From the NCBI RefSeq assembly GCF_007859735.1, contig NZ_SIHI01000001.1, forward strand, positions 2,592,884-2,656,883: a stretch of 64,000 nucleotides of DNA, given 5' to 3'. Position numbers and translations under genes: made by a program. Of the stretch, positions 36,869-46,274 are shown in pieces (position 1 is the stretch's first letter; every line of letters starts with the position of its first letter). The DNA is from Thalassoglobus neptunius (GTDB taxonomy: Bacteria; Planctomycetota; Planctomycetia; Planctomycetales; Planctomycetaceae). The notes under the pieces are model-generated. The model was not told the origin of the DNA and did no database searches. It saw nothing but the letters and a program-made list of their open reading frames with translations.

Positions 36869-38157
36869 TACTCTGCCTCTCCCGTTGAGAGACCCACTGT
36901 CACGAGAGAGTCCCGACTATTCCATCGATTCATTGCCGTTTCATCACCTTCAACCTCAGAGGAAACTTCTGGCTCCCCGGATCGTCGCGAACGCGGCATC
37001 CGGTCCCCGACCGGCGACCAGATCGATGTTTGACCAATTGTGGTTGCGAGAACCAGAGGCCAGATCACAGCCCCCAGGAACAGAAAGCAACTCATCGGCA
37101 CAAGATACTTCAAGCAGGTGGTCATCACCTGATCGATTCGCAATCGCGGCAAAGTCCAGCGAATCCAGATCTGCACGAAGACCAGGATCGCAGCTTTGAC
37201 CATCAGAATTTTCATTCCGAAAACTCTGAGGAGATAGTCCCCGCCAACTGAAGACTGGGCTGTTGAGAGCAACCAGTTATCGAGTGGAGAAAACCCTGTC
37301 CACCAGCCACCGAGGAACAAAATCGCCCCCAGTGCACTGACAAAGAACATACTTGCGTATTCAGCGAGGAAGAAGAACGACCAACGCATCCCGGAGTATT
37401 CCGTATGGAATCCCCCGACAAGTTCACTCTCAGCTTCTGCCAGGTCGAACGGAGCTCGCTTGTTACTGGCGAGCGTGACCGTAAAGAAGACAAAGAAGGC
37501 GAGGAACGTAAACGGACTACTGAAAATCAACCAGTTTTGAATTCCGCCAGATTGCAGGGCACCAATCTCTCCGAGATTCAGAGTTCCCGCAACGACGACT
37601 GGAATGACAACGGTAATTCCCAGCGGAACTTCGTAGCTGACCATCTGGGCCGCTTCACGCATTCCACCAAAGAGAGACCATTTCGAACCACTCGCATATC
37701 CGGCGAGAACAATTCCAAGGACTTCCAGTGAGAGAACAGCCAAGGCGATAAACAACCCGGCATCCATCGCAACTGCGACGAGTCCTGCACTAAACGGCAG
37801 GAACATAAATGCGGAAAACGCCGCAATCACAACGATATAAGGGGCCAGCCGAAACAGCATGACGTCGGCGGCATTCGGAGCGAGATCTTCCTTCTGAATC
37901 AGCTTCACGCCGTCAGCAAGAGACTGAAGCCAGCCAAACCGGCCACCGACACGAGTCGGTCCCAGTCGATCCTGGATTCGTCCGGCAACTTTTCGCTCTG
38001 CCCAAATAAAGACAAAGGCCGGAAGACCAAAGAAGAGGCCAACGAGCGTCGTATGGATAATCGCCGCCCAAACCGCAGCAGGCAACACAGACAAAGGCCA
38101 GAAACTGGCCGAGTCGATCCAATTTTCGATTGATGTTGCCAAGAGAAAGGGATTCAT
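36868..38157 (-). CDS. nuoH: NADH-quinone oxidoreductase subunit H
   Basis: 429 residues, against 325-350 usual. This is the quinone-binding membrane subunit at the base of the matrix arm. Conserved: FVIWAERKVAGRIQDRLGPTRVG (with one preceding Phe), LADGVKLIQKEDLAPNAAD, APFDLAEAESELVGGFHTEYSGMRW and the C-terminal WIRWTLPRLRIDQVM. A polar C-terminal extension of about 50 residues, after the last membrane segment, is Ser/Arg/Glu-rich and of unknown role. It is the first gene of the nuo run; nuoA-G and nuoI are absent here. Confidence 0.96.
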   Translation of the reverse strand: MNPFLLATSIENWIDSASFWPLSVLPAAVWAAIIHTTLVGLFFGLPAFVFIWAERKVAGRIQDRLGPTRVGGRFGWLQSLADGVKLIQKEDLAPNAADVMLFRLAPYIVVIAAFSAFMFLPFSAGLVAVAMDAGLFIALAVLSLEVLGIVLAGYASGSKWSLFGGMREAAQMVSYEVPLGITVVIPVVVAGTLNLGEIGALQSGGIQNWLIFSSPFTFLAFFVFFTVTLASNKRAPFDLAEAESELVGGFHTEYSGMRWSFFFLAEYASMFFVSALGAILFLGGWWTGFSPLDNWLLSTAQSSVGGDYLLRVFGMKILMVKAAILVFVQIWIRWTLPRLRIDQVMTTCLKYLVPMSCFLFLGAVIWPLVLATTIGQTSIWSPVGDRMPRSRRSGEPEVSSEVEGDETAMNRWNSRDSLVTVGLSTGEAE

Positions 38158-38343
38158 TCAACGGTGCCTGTTCGAGTCCTGCAGCCACTTTGAGAAGCAA
38201 AATCTCAGCGGCAGCATGGATTCAGCGAGTCAATCTCTAACAGAAGTCCAGAGTTATGACAGATGCGACAGGTGACTTCAAGCGACCCCATCGCCGTTTC
38301 CGGTGTTGGGAAGAGAGTTTCCCAGACTCACCCGAACCAAACA

Positions 38344-39804
38344 CTACTGTTCAGGTTGAAAAGAATCCCCCCAGACCTTTTCCGCTGCCTCTTCACCACT
38401 TCTGATACAGTCTGGAATCCCAACGCCAACAAATGCGTTCCCCGCCAGAGCCACACCTTGCAGGTCGTCCATTTGGCTGCGAATACGCTCAACCCGCTGC
38501 AGGTGTCCAACCTCGTACTGAGGCATCGCGCGATCGTACCTGACGATTTTCATGAAGTCCGGCGTTCCCTGAACTCCCAAAACCGATCGCAATTCGATCC
38601 GCACGGTATCCATGATTTGATCATCAGAGAATTCCACTTCGCCGGGTTGCATTGCTCCGCCGACGAATGTTCGGAGAACGACTTTCCCAACTGGTGCACG
38701 ATCCGGAAACTTTCGACTGAGGAATGAGACAGCAAGAATTCGTCTTCGCTCCCGATGTGGAATTACCAATCCGAACGCATCAAGCGGATGCTCAATGTCA
38801 TCAAGCTGATGACCGGAAACCACGATCGCGCTACTCGCGTAGTCAATCTCACTCAAGCTTGAAGAAAGGTCCGGATTCGCTGACTCAAGAAGCGACGCAC
38901 TCAGGTAAGCGGGCAGCGCCAGGACAACTCCATCGAAGCAGCGCGGTGGAGCTTCCGCAAACTCAATTTGAATCCGGTCGGCATCAGGACGAATTCCTTG
39001 CACCTTGGTCTTCAATTCAATGGTCGCTGATTCTTCGATCTTCTCCACCAGACTGTTGAGGAGTTGCTGCATGCCTTGCGCAGGAGTGACGAAGAGCCCG
39101 TATCTCGCACCACTGGCGGGACTGGAACCCTGCTTCAGTTTGCGAAGTCCGCGAATCACGCTTCCATAACGTGCTTCGAGTTCCAGAAAACGAGGCAACG
39201 TCGCTTGAAGCGAAAGCCTTTCCGGATCAGAGGTATAAATTCCGCCGACCATGGGCTGCACAATATTGTCGAGCAATTCCTGTCCGAACCGCCGACGGAC
39301 GAAACTCGCAAGGCTTTCATCTTCGTTGCTTGCTTTTCGTCGCACGAACATTTCTTGAGCGACGCGCAGCTTTCCGGGGAGCGACAACAGTGGGGACTTG
39401 AGCATCGGCCACAACTCAGTTGGTCCGAGAAGTTGAAACCCTGCCGGTGTTTCGACTGGTTTCCCCCGATGCAGAATCAACGCCCGACGAAACTCCGGGT
39501 TCGTGGAAATCAACTGGTCCTGAATTCCCAGACGCTCACACAACCTCACCCCCCAAGGCTTGTTGGTCACGAATGAGTCCGCACCTCGCTCGATTCTGTA
39601 GTCTCCGATCTGTTCAGTCCCGAAGGCGCCTCCAATCCTCTTAGCAGCATCGAAAATCGTCAGTTTGACCGGTTGAGAGTGCTCCTGACTCAATTCAAGC
39701 AGATGATAAGCAGCGGCCAGACCACTGATCCCGGCACCAACAATGGCGATTTCTTTCGCGGGGGGATCGAATGTTGGAGATGACGAAAAGTCCGAGTCGT
39801 TCAT
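38344..39804 (-). CDS. hemG: Protoporphyrinogen/coproporphyrinogen oxidase (HemG/HemY, FAD)
   Basis: 486 residues, FAD-dependent oxidase of heme synthesis that aromatises protoporphyrinogen IX or coproporphyrinogen III. The N-terminal dinucleotide site IVGAGISGLAAAYHL is followed by RIGGAFGTEQIGDYRIERGADSF. The C-terminal FAD site is LAGNAFVGVGIPDCIRSGEEAAEKVWG. The ATG at 39804 is chosen; the open frame continues to 39990 but encodes no conserved sequence. It lies 187 bases upstream of nuoH on the same strand and could share a transcript. Which tetrapyrrole is used cannot be decided from sequence. Confidence 0.93.
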   Translation of the reverse strand: MNDSDFSSSPTFDPPAKEIAIVGAGISGLAAAYHLLELSQEHSQPVKLTIFDAAKRIGGAFGTEQIGDYRIERGADSFVTNKPWGVRLCERLGIQDQLISTNPEFRRALILHRGKPVETPAGFQLLGPTELWPMLKSPLLSLPGKLRVAQEMFVRRKASNEDESLASFVRRRFGQELLDNIVQPMVGGIYTSDPERLSLQATLPRFLELEARYGSVIRGLRKLKQGSSPASGARYGLFVTPAQGMQQLLNSLVEKIEESATIELKTKVQGIRPDADRIQIEFAEAPPRCFDGVVLALPAYLSASLLESANPDLSSSLSEIDYASSAIVVSGHQLDDIEHPLDAFGLVIPHRERRRILAVSFLSRKFPDRAPVGKVVLRTFVGGAMQPGEVEFSDDQIMDTVRIELRSVLGVQGTPDFMKIVRYDRAMPQYEVGHLQRVERIRSQMDDLQGVALAGNAFVGVGIPDCIRSGEEAAEKVWGDSFQPEQ

Positions 39805-40136
39805 GGAAGTTTCAGTTCGTGAGAGCGAACAAATCGTTGCTGTAGCTGTAAGTGGTCGAAACAGTTTGACAGACCAGTTGCTTCCGAGAGCACGTTGCTC
39901 CGGTGTCTTGTACGGAATCGGCAACCCCGTTTGATTGATCGCCCCGTCCGAACGAACGAGTATTCTTGTCGCCCATGTCTCGATGGACAACAGCCGGAAC
40001 TCGCATTTCTCGCCGATTGCAACCTGTCACCGCCGAAGATCGCGGTTCATCAATTGACGCGATTGCCGATGGAGGAGTAAGTAGCTCTTGTGAAAGACTG
40101 GAGATTCCTTGCCCCCAACCCACAACGCAGCGCATC
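39805..40136. other. Intergenic region between divergent hemG and outer-membrane protein gene
   Basis: Both genes have open in-frame extensions into this region, but they overlap each other and lack conserved sequence, so they are treated as untranslated. No repeats or RNA features were recognised. Confidence 0.4.
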
Positions 40137-41315
40137 ATGCAACCTCGAATTGCCGTTCTGCACGTGATAGGGGTCTTACTGGCCGTTGCAATTGCTTCCG
40201 CAATTCGCGCTGAAGAATCTCAACCCGAGTGGACACCGGAACACGCCCTCAAACAGTACCAGTCACAGCTTGTTTACGATCCGAACCGGGCTGCGACGAC
40301 TTCTCGCGCGCCTTTAGCAACTGATCCAAACGGCCCACAAGAGAATGAGATTCCCGAACCGGAGATCGCCCCGGTCGACGTTGCCATGGGAGGAGTTCCT
40401 GACCTCATTCCGTCGGATTTTCCGAGCCCTGATGATCGACTGAATGCCGTTCCGAACCCGTATTCCGGAAATCCTCTTTCGTCGTCTGGCAGCGATCCGT
40501 GTTGTCCGCCGGCGAACGAATCAAATTGGCTCGCCAAAGAATTTTCGTTGTTCGGGACAACCTGGAACAAACACCTGTTCACGACCAGCGTGATTCCAGC
40601 TTCGCAAGATGGCGTCGGTTTCACCTCTCTGGAAATCGGGACACAAATTTTCCCGAACGCCTTCCCTCTGCTGAGAGTCAGCCCACGCTTCGCCTGGCAC
40701 TTCGTCGATCGTCCCGACTCAATCGATCTTCCCGCAAACGTCTATGACACAGCCGTCGACGTTGCATTGTTTCTTCCCTTCAACAAGAGATGGTCATTCT
40801 TCGGCGGTCTCGCACCGGGGCTGTATACCGATTTCGACAACATGTCTTCGGACGCATTTCGATTGATTGGTCGCGTGTTGTTCTTCTACAAGCGATCCGA
40901 ATTTCTCAAGTACGCTTTCGGTTTTGTTTACCTCGACAGAGAAGACATTTCTGCACTGCCTGCTGTCGGGGCGGTCTGGACACCGGAGTCCGCTCCGAAC
41001 CTCACGTTCGAAATCATGTTCCCCAAGCCGCGCATCAAATATGTTCTAGAGAAATGCGGCGAAGCGGAGAACTTTGTCTATCTCGGCGGCGAACTTGGCG
41101 GCGGAACCTGGGCGATTCAGGAACGAAACGGAAGAGACACGATCGTCACGTACAACGACCTGAAACTCGCACTCGGGTACGAAAAATCCAATCCCGAAGG
41201 ACTGACGTGGTTTCTGGAAACCGCTTACGTCTTCGATCGATCTCTCGAATATCCCGACCAACCGGAAGTCGATCTCAGCAACTCCGGAATGGTGCGAGTT
41301 GGCCTGAAATACTGA
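40137..41315 (+). CDS. Exported predicted outer-membrane beta-barrel protein
   Basis: About 392 residues. The signal peptide ends near AIRAEE. A low-complexity N-terminal region of about 120 residues, with paired Pro/Asn/Asp and CCPP, precedes a run of alternating strands (WAFHF-type: RVSPRFAWHFVDR, DVALFLPFNKRWSFFGGLAPGLYTDF, FKYAFGFVYLDRE-like) ending in the aromatic GLKY. This pattern suggests an outer-membrane barrel. No family was recognised. The start was chosen for the signal peptide; a longer frame reaches 39966. Confidence 0.7.
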   Translation: MQPRIAVLHVIGVLLAVAIASAIRAEESQPEWTPEHALKQYQSQLVYDPNRAATTSRAPLATDPNGPQENEIPEPEIAPVDVAMGGVPDLIPSDFPSPDDRLNAVPNPYSGNPLSSSGSDPCCPPANESNWLAKEFSLFGTTWNKHLFTTSVIPASQDGVGFTSLEIGTQIFPNAFPLLRVSPRFAWHFVDRPDSIDLPANVYDTAVDVALFLPFNKRWSFFGGLAPGLYTDFDNMSSDAFRLIGRVLFFYKRSEFLKYAFGFVYLDREDISALPAVGAVWTPESAPNLTFEIMFPKPRIKYVLEKCGEAENFVYLGGELGGGTWAIQERNGRDTIVTYNDLKLALGYEKSNPEGLTWFLETAYVFDRSLEYPDQPEVDLSNSGMVRVGLKY

Positions 41316-41490
41316 CTGTGAAAAGATTCTCTAAGAAAGTGCCTGCTGAGACGAAACTCTTTCAGCAATCCAATTCCGTTTGCCTCCATTGAACGCAAGA
41401 CTTATCGGGGCTGCGAAAGAACGATCTTGCGAACCCGCTGGCGGTATGGGATAAGAAAGTTGACGGGTGTTCTTCAACTGCTGAACGATT

Positions 41491-41799
41491 ATGCAAAACA
41501 CTGAATCCGAAATGGAGCCTTCCCCCTCTGGTCCTGACAGTCAGAAGAACAACCATCAGACAGGCTCGAAAACAAAGACGCCCACACATCCGATTGTCGC
41601 CAGCATCGAACAGATGATTATCCTCATTGGATTTTACATCCTTTCGATCGGGCCCATGTACTGGCAGTGGATTGCAGCCAAAGACGTCGACGGATTCCAC
41701 TTCATCGAGGTGCTCTATCGCCCGCTCTGGGTTCTCGCTGGAGAGATCCCCGCATTAGGAGACTGGCTGAACTGGTATGTTCGGCTGTGGATCTTCTGA
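41491..41799 (+). CDS. Small membrane protein of unknown function
   Basis: 102 residues. A polar N-terminal tail (Ser/Thr/Lys/Gln-rich, about residues 1-35) is followed by a membrane segment MIILIGFYILSIGPMYWQWIAA and a second, weaker hydrophobic stretch, LWVLAGEIPALGDWLNWYVRLW. No family was recognised. Reading frame and spacing are consistent with a real gene, but similarity data would be needed to be sure. Confidence 0.55.
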   Translation: MQNTESEMEPSPSGPDSQKNNHQTGSKTKTPTHPIVASIEQMIILIGFYILSIGPMYWQWIAAKDVDGFHFIEVLYRPLWVLAGEIPALGDWLNWYVRLWIF

Positions 41800-41986
41800 A
41801 GAAGCTGTGCGGCCCATTCCTCTCCCACTTCTCCACTTCTCATCAATCCAATCGTCACAGAAGGGTTGATCACAAGCTGATCTGGCAAAGGTCACTTTGG
41901 AGATCAACAGACCTGTTTGCCGACAAATCAACATCTGGTTATAAGTCTCAGTAGTCGTGCAACCTTGTTTCTGATTGCTGAGAATA

Positions 41987-43654
41987 ATGGCCATTGATCC
42001 TCCCTCCAATCTTCCAGACGCAGAACCCCTCGATACGGTCCCTCCGGAATTCGATCAGGAATTGAATGAGGGAACTCTGCCTCCACCGAAAACACTCGGC
42101 GGAATTCTGCGTCAACTGGGTCCGGGGCTCGTTGTTGCCGGCAGCATTGTTGGATCGGGAGAGTTGATCGCCACGACCAAAACCGGTGCTCAGGCGGGCA
42201 TCGCACTGTTGTGGTTGATCGTGGTGGGCTGCCTGATCAAAGTCTTCGTTCAGATTGAACTCGGGCGTTATTCCATCTGCAATGGAGAGACCACGCTCAA
42301 TGCGTTGAATCGCGTTCCGGGGCGAATGGGGCCAGCCAACTGGATCATCTGGTTCTGGTTCTTCATGATGCTGGCCGGAATTGCGCAGCTTGGCGGAATC
42401 GTCGGTGGAGTGGGTCAGTCTCTGGCGATCGCCGTTCCCTTCACCGGAGATTATCGCGAAGCGATCGCTGTCCCTGAACAAAGCGAAGTTGTCTCGTATC
42501 TCGAATGGACGGACCTCCTCAACAGCGAAACCGTGGAACTCACCGACATTCCTGAGGAAGAACTCACTCGAATTCAACATGGACACAAGCGGATCGGCGA
42601 GGCACTCGAACAACTCGGCGAGCGAGGCGTGCAGACGCTGGAAGCGGTCAAAGCTGGCGAAACGCTTAAAGACCCTCGCACCTGGGACGACAAATTCTGG
42701 GCATTGATCGTCGGGCTGATCACGGTCGCACTCCTTTACAACGGTCGCTACAGCGTCATCCAGACCATCTCCACTGTCCTGGTGATTGCATTCACGTTCA
42801 TTACGATCGGTAATGTTGTCTCGCTTCAAATGACCGAGGAATGGGCGTTGTCGTGGGACGATGTCGTCACCGGCTTCTCTTTCGGACTCCCAAAGACCGG
42901 TGACAAATGGGATTCACTGGCGACGGCGCTGGCGACGTTCGGAATCATCGGAGTCGGAGCGACTGAGTTAATCACCTACCCTTACTGGTGTATTGAAAAA
43001 GGATACGCCCGCTACACCGGAAAACGCACGAACGATGAAGACTGGGTGACTCGTGCTCGCGGCTGGATGAAGGTCATGCATTACGATGCATTCCTGTCCA
43101 TGGTCGTCTACACGATTGCGACGATGGCATTCTTCATCATGGGCGTCGCTGTTCTCTATCGAGAAGGACGCGACCCCGGCGGAATGCGAATGGTGAGCAC
43201 ACTGGCATCCGCGTATGTTCCGGTCTTTGGAACGTACGCCAAGTGGCTCTTTCTGGGTGGAGCGATCGCTGTGTTGTATTCAACGTTTCTCGTCGCCAAC
43301 GCAGGTCATTCCCGGATGTATACCGACGCGATGAAGATCTTCGGATTCATTCCCCGCAATGACCAGAAAGCCCACGACAGAACACTGACGACGTTCTGTG
43401 TTGTCCTTCCCATCTTGTGCGTCGCGCTGCATTGGACGGGAATCGATCCCGCTTCCGCCGTTTTGCTATCGGGAATGATGCAAGCGACGATGCTCCCGAT
43501 GATCGGTCTCGGAGCCCTTTACTTCCGATACACGTCGACAGACCCGCGGCTTGCTCCCAGCAAGCTCTGGGACGTGATGCTGATTATCTCGTTCCTGGGC
43601 CTACTCGTCGCAGGCGTCTGGGGCGTTTACCTTCAGATCCTGAAACTGATGTGA
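41987..43654 (+). CDS. Nramp-like divalent metal transporter with non-canonical metal site
   Basis: 555 residues, multi-pass inner-membrane transporter. LRQLGPGLVVAGSIVGSGELIATTKTGAQAG aligns with the first Nramp helix, but the metal-binding DPGN becomes G-S-G-E. Further conserved stretches are CLIKVFVQIELGRYSICNGETT and IGVGATELITYPYWCIEKGY, where the usual helix-6 metal site does not show its Met. A hydrophilic insert of about 80 residues (roughly 154-234) enlarges the protein. The substrate may be a metal other than Mn/Fe, Mg for example as in Nramp-related Mg transporters, or not a metal; this is inference. The ATG at 41987 is preferred to the upstream codon in-frame start at 41975. Confidence 0.8.
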   Translation: MAIDPPSNLPDAEPLDTVPPEFDQELNEGTLPPPKTLGGILRQLGPGLVVAGSIVGSGELIATTKTGAQAGIALLWLIVVGCLIKVFVQIELGRYSICNGETTLNALNRVPGRMGPANWIIWFWFFMMLAGIAQLGGIVGGVGQSLAIAVPFTGDYREAIAVPEQSEVVSYLEWTDLLNSETVELTDIPEEELTRIQHGHKRIGEALEQLGERGVQTLEAVKAGETLKDPRTWDDKFWALIVGLITVALLYNGRYSVIQTISTVLVIAFTFITIGNVVSLQMTEEWALSWDDVVTGFSFGLPKTGDKWDSLATALATFGIIGVGATELITYPYWCIEKGYARYTGKRTNDEDWVTRARGWMKVMHYDAFLSMVVYTIATMAFFIMGVAVLYREGRDPGGMRMVSTLASAYVPVFGTYAKWLFLGGAIAVLYSTFLVANAGHSRMYTDAMKIFGFIPRNDQKAHDRTLTTFCVVLPILCVALHWTGIDPASAVLLSGMMQATMLPMIGLGALYFRYTSTDPRLAPSKLWDVMLIISFLGLLVAGVWGVYLQILKLM

Positions 43655-43754
43655 GGACAGGATCACTTTTGACCGAAAGCGATTCACGCTTGAGCGCAAC
43701 GACTTGCACTGGAAGGTTTGCGTTCAGTATGCCGCGACGCAGCAGAAGGACGGG

Positions 43755-44513
43755 TTAAAAGACCACCGTACTGATGCCAGCCATGACCCAATGATTCACC
43801 ATCTCGACTGGAGAAAACTTGGATTCTGGCGAATAGACTGTGATCTCGACACCAGCGTGTCCGAGTGCATCCAAAGCTGCCTGACCTTCCGCGTCGTTGA
43901 CTTCATCAAGAATCAGAAGACGCCCACCATGCGAACTTCGCAATGGTGGAAGGAACTCCGTCCAACGCTTGGGAAGTCGGCTGCAGATGACACCTCGAAC
44001 GCGTGCCAGATCGTACTCGCCGGAGTTTTGCAGGATCAGCTGTTGCAGTCCGACAATTGCTCCTTCTCCTTCACCCAGAATGTGTACGCGATCTGAGTGA
44101 ATGTTGAAATCCGACTGACCAGCACGCACGCAGTCTCGAACGGTCGCGAGGGAAGCATCCGGACGATGGAGTTTCCATTGAAACTCTCCGGGAAATCCGA
44201 GTTGATGCGGAAACGGTGCCCGAACACCCATGGCCAGAAAATTCTGGTCACTGATCGCGGGAAACCACTTCTCGAGATCTGCCTCAGACCGATGGTGATC
44301 GTGAACGTAAGCAATCAGCGGATACGCATATCCTTCGGTGTAGCTCTCCGGGAAATACGTAGAGAATTTGAGATCGACCGCTAAGCTGGCGATTCTCGCA
44401 GCATTGAACCGGTGATTCGCTGAAAACTGACTGCTTGTTAGACCGCTAGGGAGTTGAAGCCCGTTCCCGAGGGACTCCATTTCTCTGGGTTGTCCGAAGG
44501 ACCGATACCACAT
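43755..44513 (-). CDS. Alpha/beta hydrolase-fold protein with degenerate nucleophile elbow
   Basis: 252 residues, phospholipase/carboxylesterase-like. FPESYTEGYAYPLIAYVHDHHRS gives the first core strands and the region HILGEGEGAIVGLQQL is where the GxSxG elbow should be, but the Ser position is Glu (G-E-G-E-G). NHWVMAGISTVVF at the C-terminus is where the catalytic His would lie. It therefore looks like a catalytically dead or altered member of the fold. The start overlaps the upstream amidase gene by 68 bases in another frame (34 if the internal ATG at 44480 is used), so the two are probably translated together. Confidence 0.72.
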   Translation of the reverse strand: MWYRSFGQPREMESLGNGLQLPSGLTSSQFSANHRFNAARIASLAVDLKFSTYFPESYTEGYAYPLIAYVHDHHRSEADLEKWFPAISDQNFLAMGVRAPFPHQLGFPGEFQWKLHRPDASLATVRDCVRAGQSDFNIHSDRVHILGEGEGAIVGLQQLILQNSGEYDLARVRGVICSRLPKRWTEFLPPLRSSHGGRLLILDEVNDAEGQAALDALGHAGVEITVYSPESKFSPVEMVNHWVMAGISTVVF

Positions 44514-45246
44514 TTTTGATTACCTCCGTGGATCCCGAACTCGTTCGGGAATGATGTGCGTCGTTGGGAACCGGCCGTCTGGCAATCGGTCGTGACACAA
44601 TTTCCTGAAACGGAAAATGCCGTCCCGGGCATGCGGTGGCCTTCAAGTCACCATGTTTCAAGATCTGATCGTTTTGAATTCCAAACTGCGCTCTTAGCTC
44701 TGCAAGCAATCGCCTGACCGCATCGACTTGTGCAGATGTGGGGCCAGCCTCTTCAAAATTTCCGACGAGACACACTCCGATTCCGAAATCGTTGTATTGC
44801 CGAATTCCGGCGTGTGCTCCGCTGAGTTGTTCTTTCCAGCGAAAGGTTGGCTGAACCTCCCCATCGCTCATCCCGTGGCCGTTTCCAATCACGAAGTGAT
44901 AACCGATTCCCCTCCAGGGATTTCCCGACGAGTCAACTCGCCGTCGATGTGCTTCGTGAATCGATTCAACGCTTCCCGACTGGGTCGCTGTGTGATGCAG
45001 GATCACAAACTTCCAGGCTTTCAATTCCGTCGCTTGATCCACTTCAAGATGAGCGGTCGTTTCTTCTTCAACCAGTTCTTGCTTGTGATCTTCGACATCA
45101 CTTCGCGTCGGAACCTTGGTAGTTTCCCGATCGTTTGCTGCTTCCTGATGAGGTGGTTCTGCACTCCCCAACACCGCAACAAAATGCGGGAGCAAGGTCA
45201 CCGCAAGGATCGGAATCAACAATTGAACTCTCGAAAAGTGAATCAT
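44446..45246 (-). CDS. Exported N-acetylmuramoyl-L-alanine amidase/PGRP-type protein
   Basis: 266 residues. A signal peptide (MIHFSRVQLLIPILAVTLL...) leads to a charged linker and then an Amidase_2/PGRP domain (about residues 78-220). Visible: FVILHHTATQSGS with zinc His, YHFVIGNGHGMSDGEVQPT, GIGVCLVGNF, and HGDLKATACPGRHFPF with the His/Cys zinc ligands of the family. It should cleave the amide bond between muramic acid and the stem peptide, consistent with the peptidoglycan now known in planctomycetes. The final codons overlap the start of the alpha/beta-hydrolase gene. Confidence 0.9.
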   Translation of the reverse strand: MIHFSRVQLLIPILAVTLLPHFVAVLGSAEPPHQEAANDRETTKVPTRSDVEDHKQELVEEETTAHLEVDQATELKAWKFVILHHTATQSGSVESIHEAHRRRVDSSGNPWRGIGYHFVIGNGHGMSDGEVQPTFRWKEQLSGAHAGIRQYNDFGIGVCLVGNFEEAGPTSAQVDAVRRLLAELRAQFGIQNDQILKHGDLKATACPGRHFPFQEIVSRPIARRPVPNDAHHSRTSSGSTEVIKNVVSVLRTTQRNGVPRERASTP

Positions 45247-45700
45247 GCCTGGAATGTTTGTACGTAGCCTTCGGGAGCGATGTCAACTTGGATCCTTCAG
45301 CCGTCGCAATCGATTCTTAACAATCGGCAGCGATTGCCCTACGCGTCGTGTTCCGACACGCCAAGGGTGCAAGACTTACAAACTTAAATCGAGAATGCGA
45401 CAATGAATGGAGAAACTTTCACTTCACAGCTTCAAAAAACACGATGGACCAGTCCTACTGAACAGACCAATGATTCGTTCATTCGGAGCGAAAGAATCGA
45501 TGGCTTTCCGGATACCAGCCAACCACATTTCTGACGATTCCATCGATCGCGCGGAAGATCACAGCTATGATCTCGACAGTTCTCAATGGCGATTTGTGCC
45601 CGACTGTCCGTGAACTGAATTGCTCAACGCATTCTTACGATTCGCTCGTGCGAATCGCTGCTCCGATTGAAACGAAAATGCTCCAAATGCCTCACCGTTC
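45247..45700. other. Intergenic region between divergent genes
   Basis: A 68-codon plus-strand frame at 45407-45613 has no ribosome-binding site or family resemblance and is not called. Nothing else was recognised. Confidence 0.4.
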
Positions 45701-46210
45701 ATGACCGAAGACATTGCCCTCGTCGTTGTCCACTGGACTGCCCGTCTGATGGTTCTTTGCTACTTGCTCCGCGTCATGATCGATTTGCGGTCCGGGTCTC
45801 TGCCTTCCGATAATGCCAGCCAGTCACGCGCTCGAATGTTGTGGACGATTGGATGCGGCCTCTTCCTGATTCACCTGAGCTTCGCATTCGCGTTCATTCA
45901 CCACTTCGATCATGCGCACGCCTATCAGCACACAGCAGAACGGACCGCGAAAGTGATCGGAGTTGAGTGGGGCGGTGGAATCTATGTGAACCACGCATTC
46001 GCGATCTTCTGGATCTACGATGTGATCCGGTGGTGGACCCGTGGTGTCGAATCCGCTCGCATTCCCGGATCATACTTCTGGACCGTGCACGGAGTCTTTG
46101 CGTTCATGTTCCTGAACGCCACCATTGTTTTCGGTCCACGCTACTGGATCTGGATCGCCCTGCCGGTCGCAGCTCTTCTGATAGCAGCTTACGTATCGCG
46201 AAAACGTTAG
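45701..46210 (+). CDS. Multi-pass membrane protein of unknown function
   Basis: 169 residues with about five hydrophobic segments: VVHWTARLMVLCYLLRVMI, MLWTIGCGLFLIHLSFAFAF, INHAFAIFWIYDVIRWW-like, SYFWTVHGVFAFMFLNATIVF and YWIWIALPVAALLIAAYV. Conserved-looking His residues sit in or near the membrane (HWT, HLSFAFAFIHHFDHAHAY), which could bind heme or metal; this is speculative. No family was recognised. Confidence 0.65.
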   Translation: MTEDIALVVVHWTARLMVLCYLLRVMIDLRSGSLPSDNASQSRARMLWTIGCGLFLIHLSFAFAFIHHFDHAHAYQHTAERTAKVIGVEWGGGIYVNHAFAIFWIYDVIRWWTRGVESARIPGSYFWTVHGVFAFMFLNATIVFGPRYWIWIALPVAALLIAAYVSRKR

Positions 46211-46274
46211 CCCCGAATCATCACGACTCTGCACTCACGAAAGCAGATTTCGAAAGGGTTCGCATGCATCGAAA

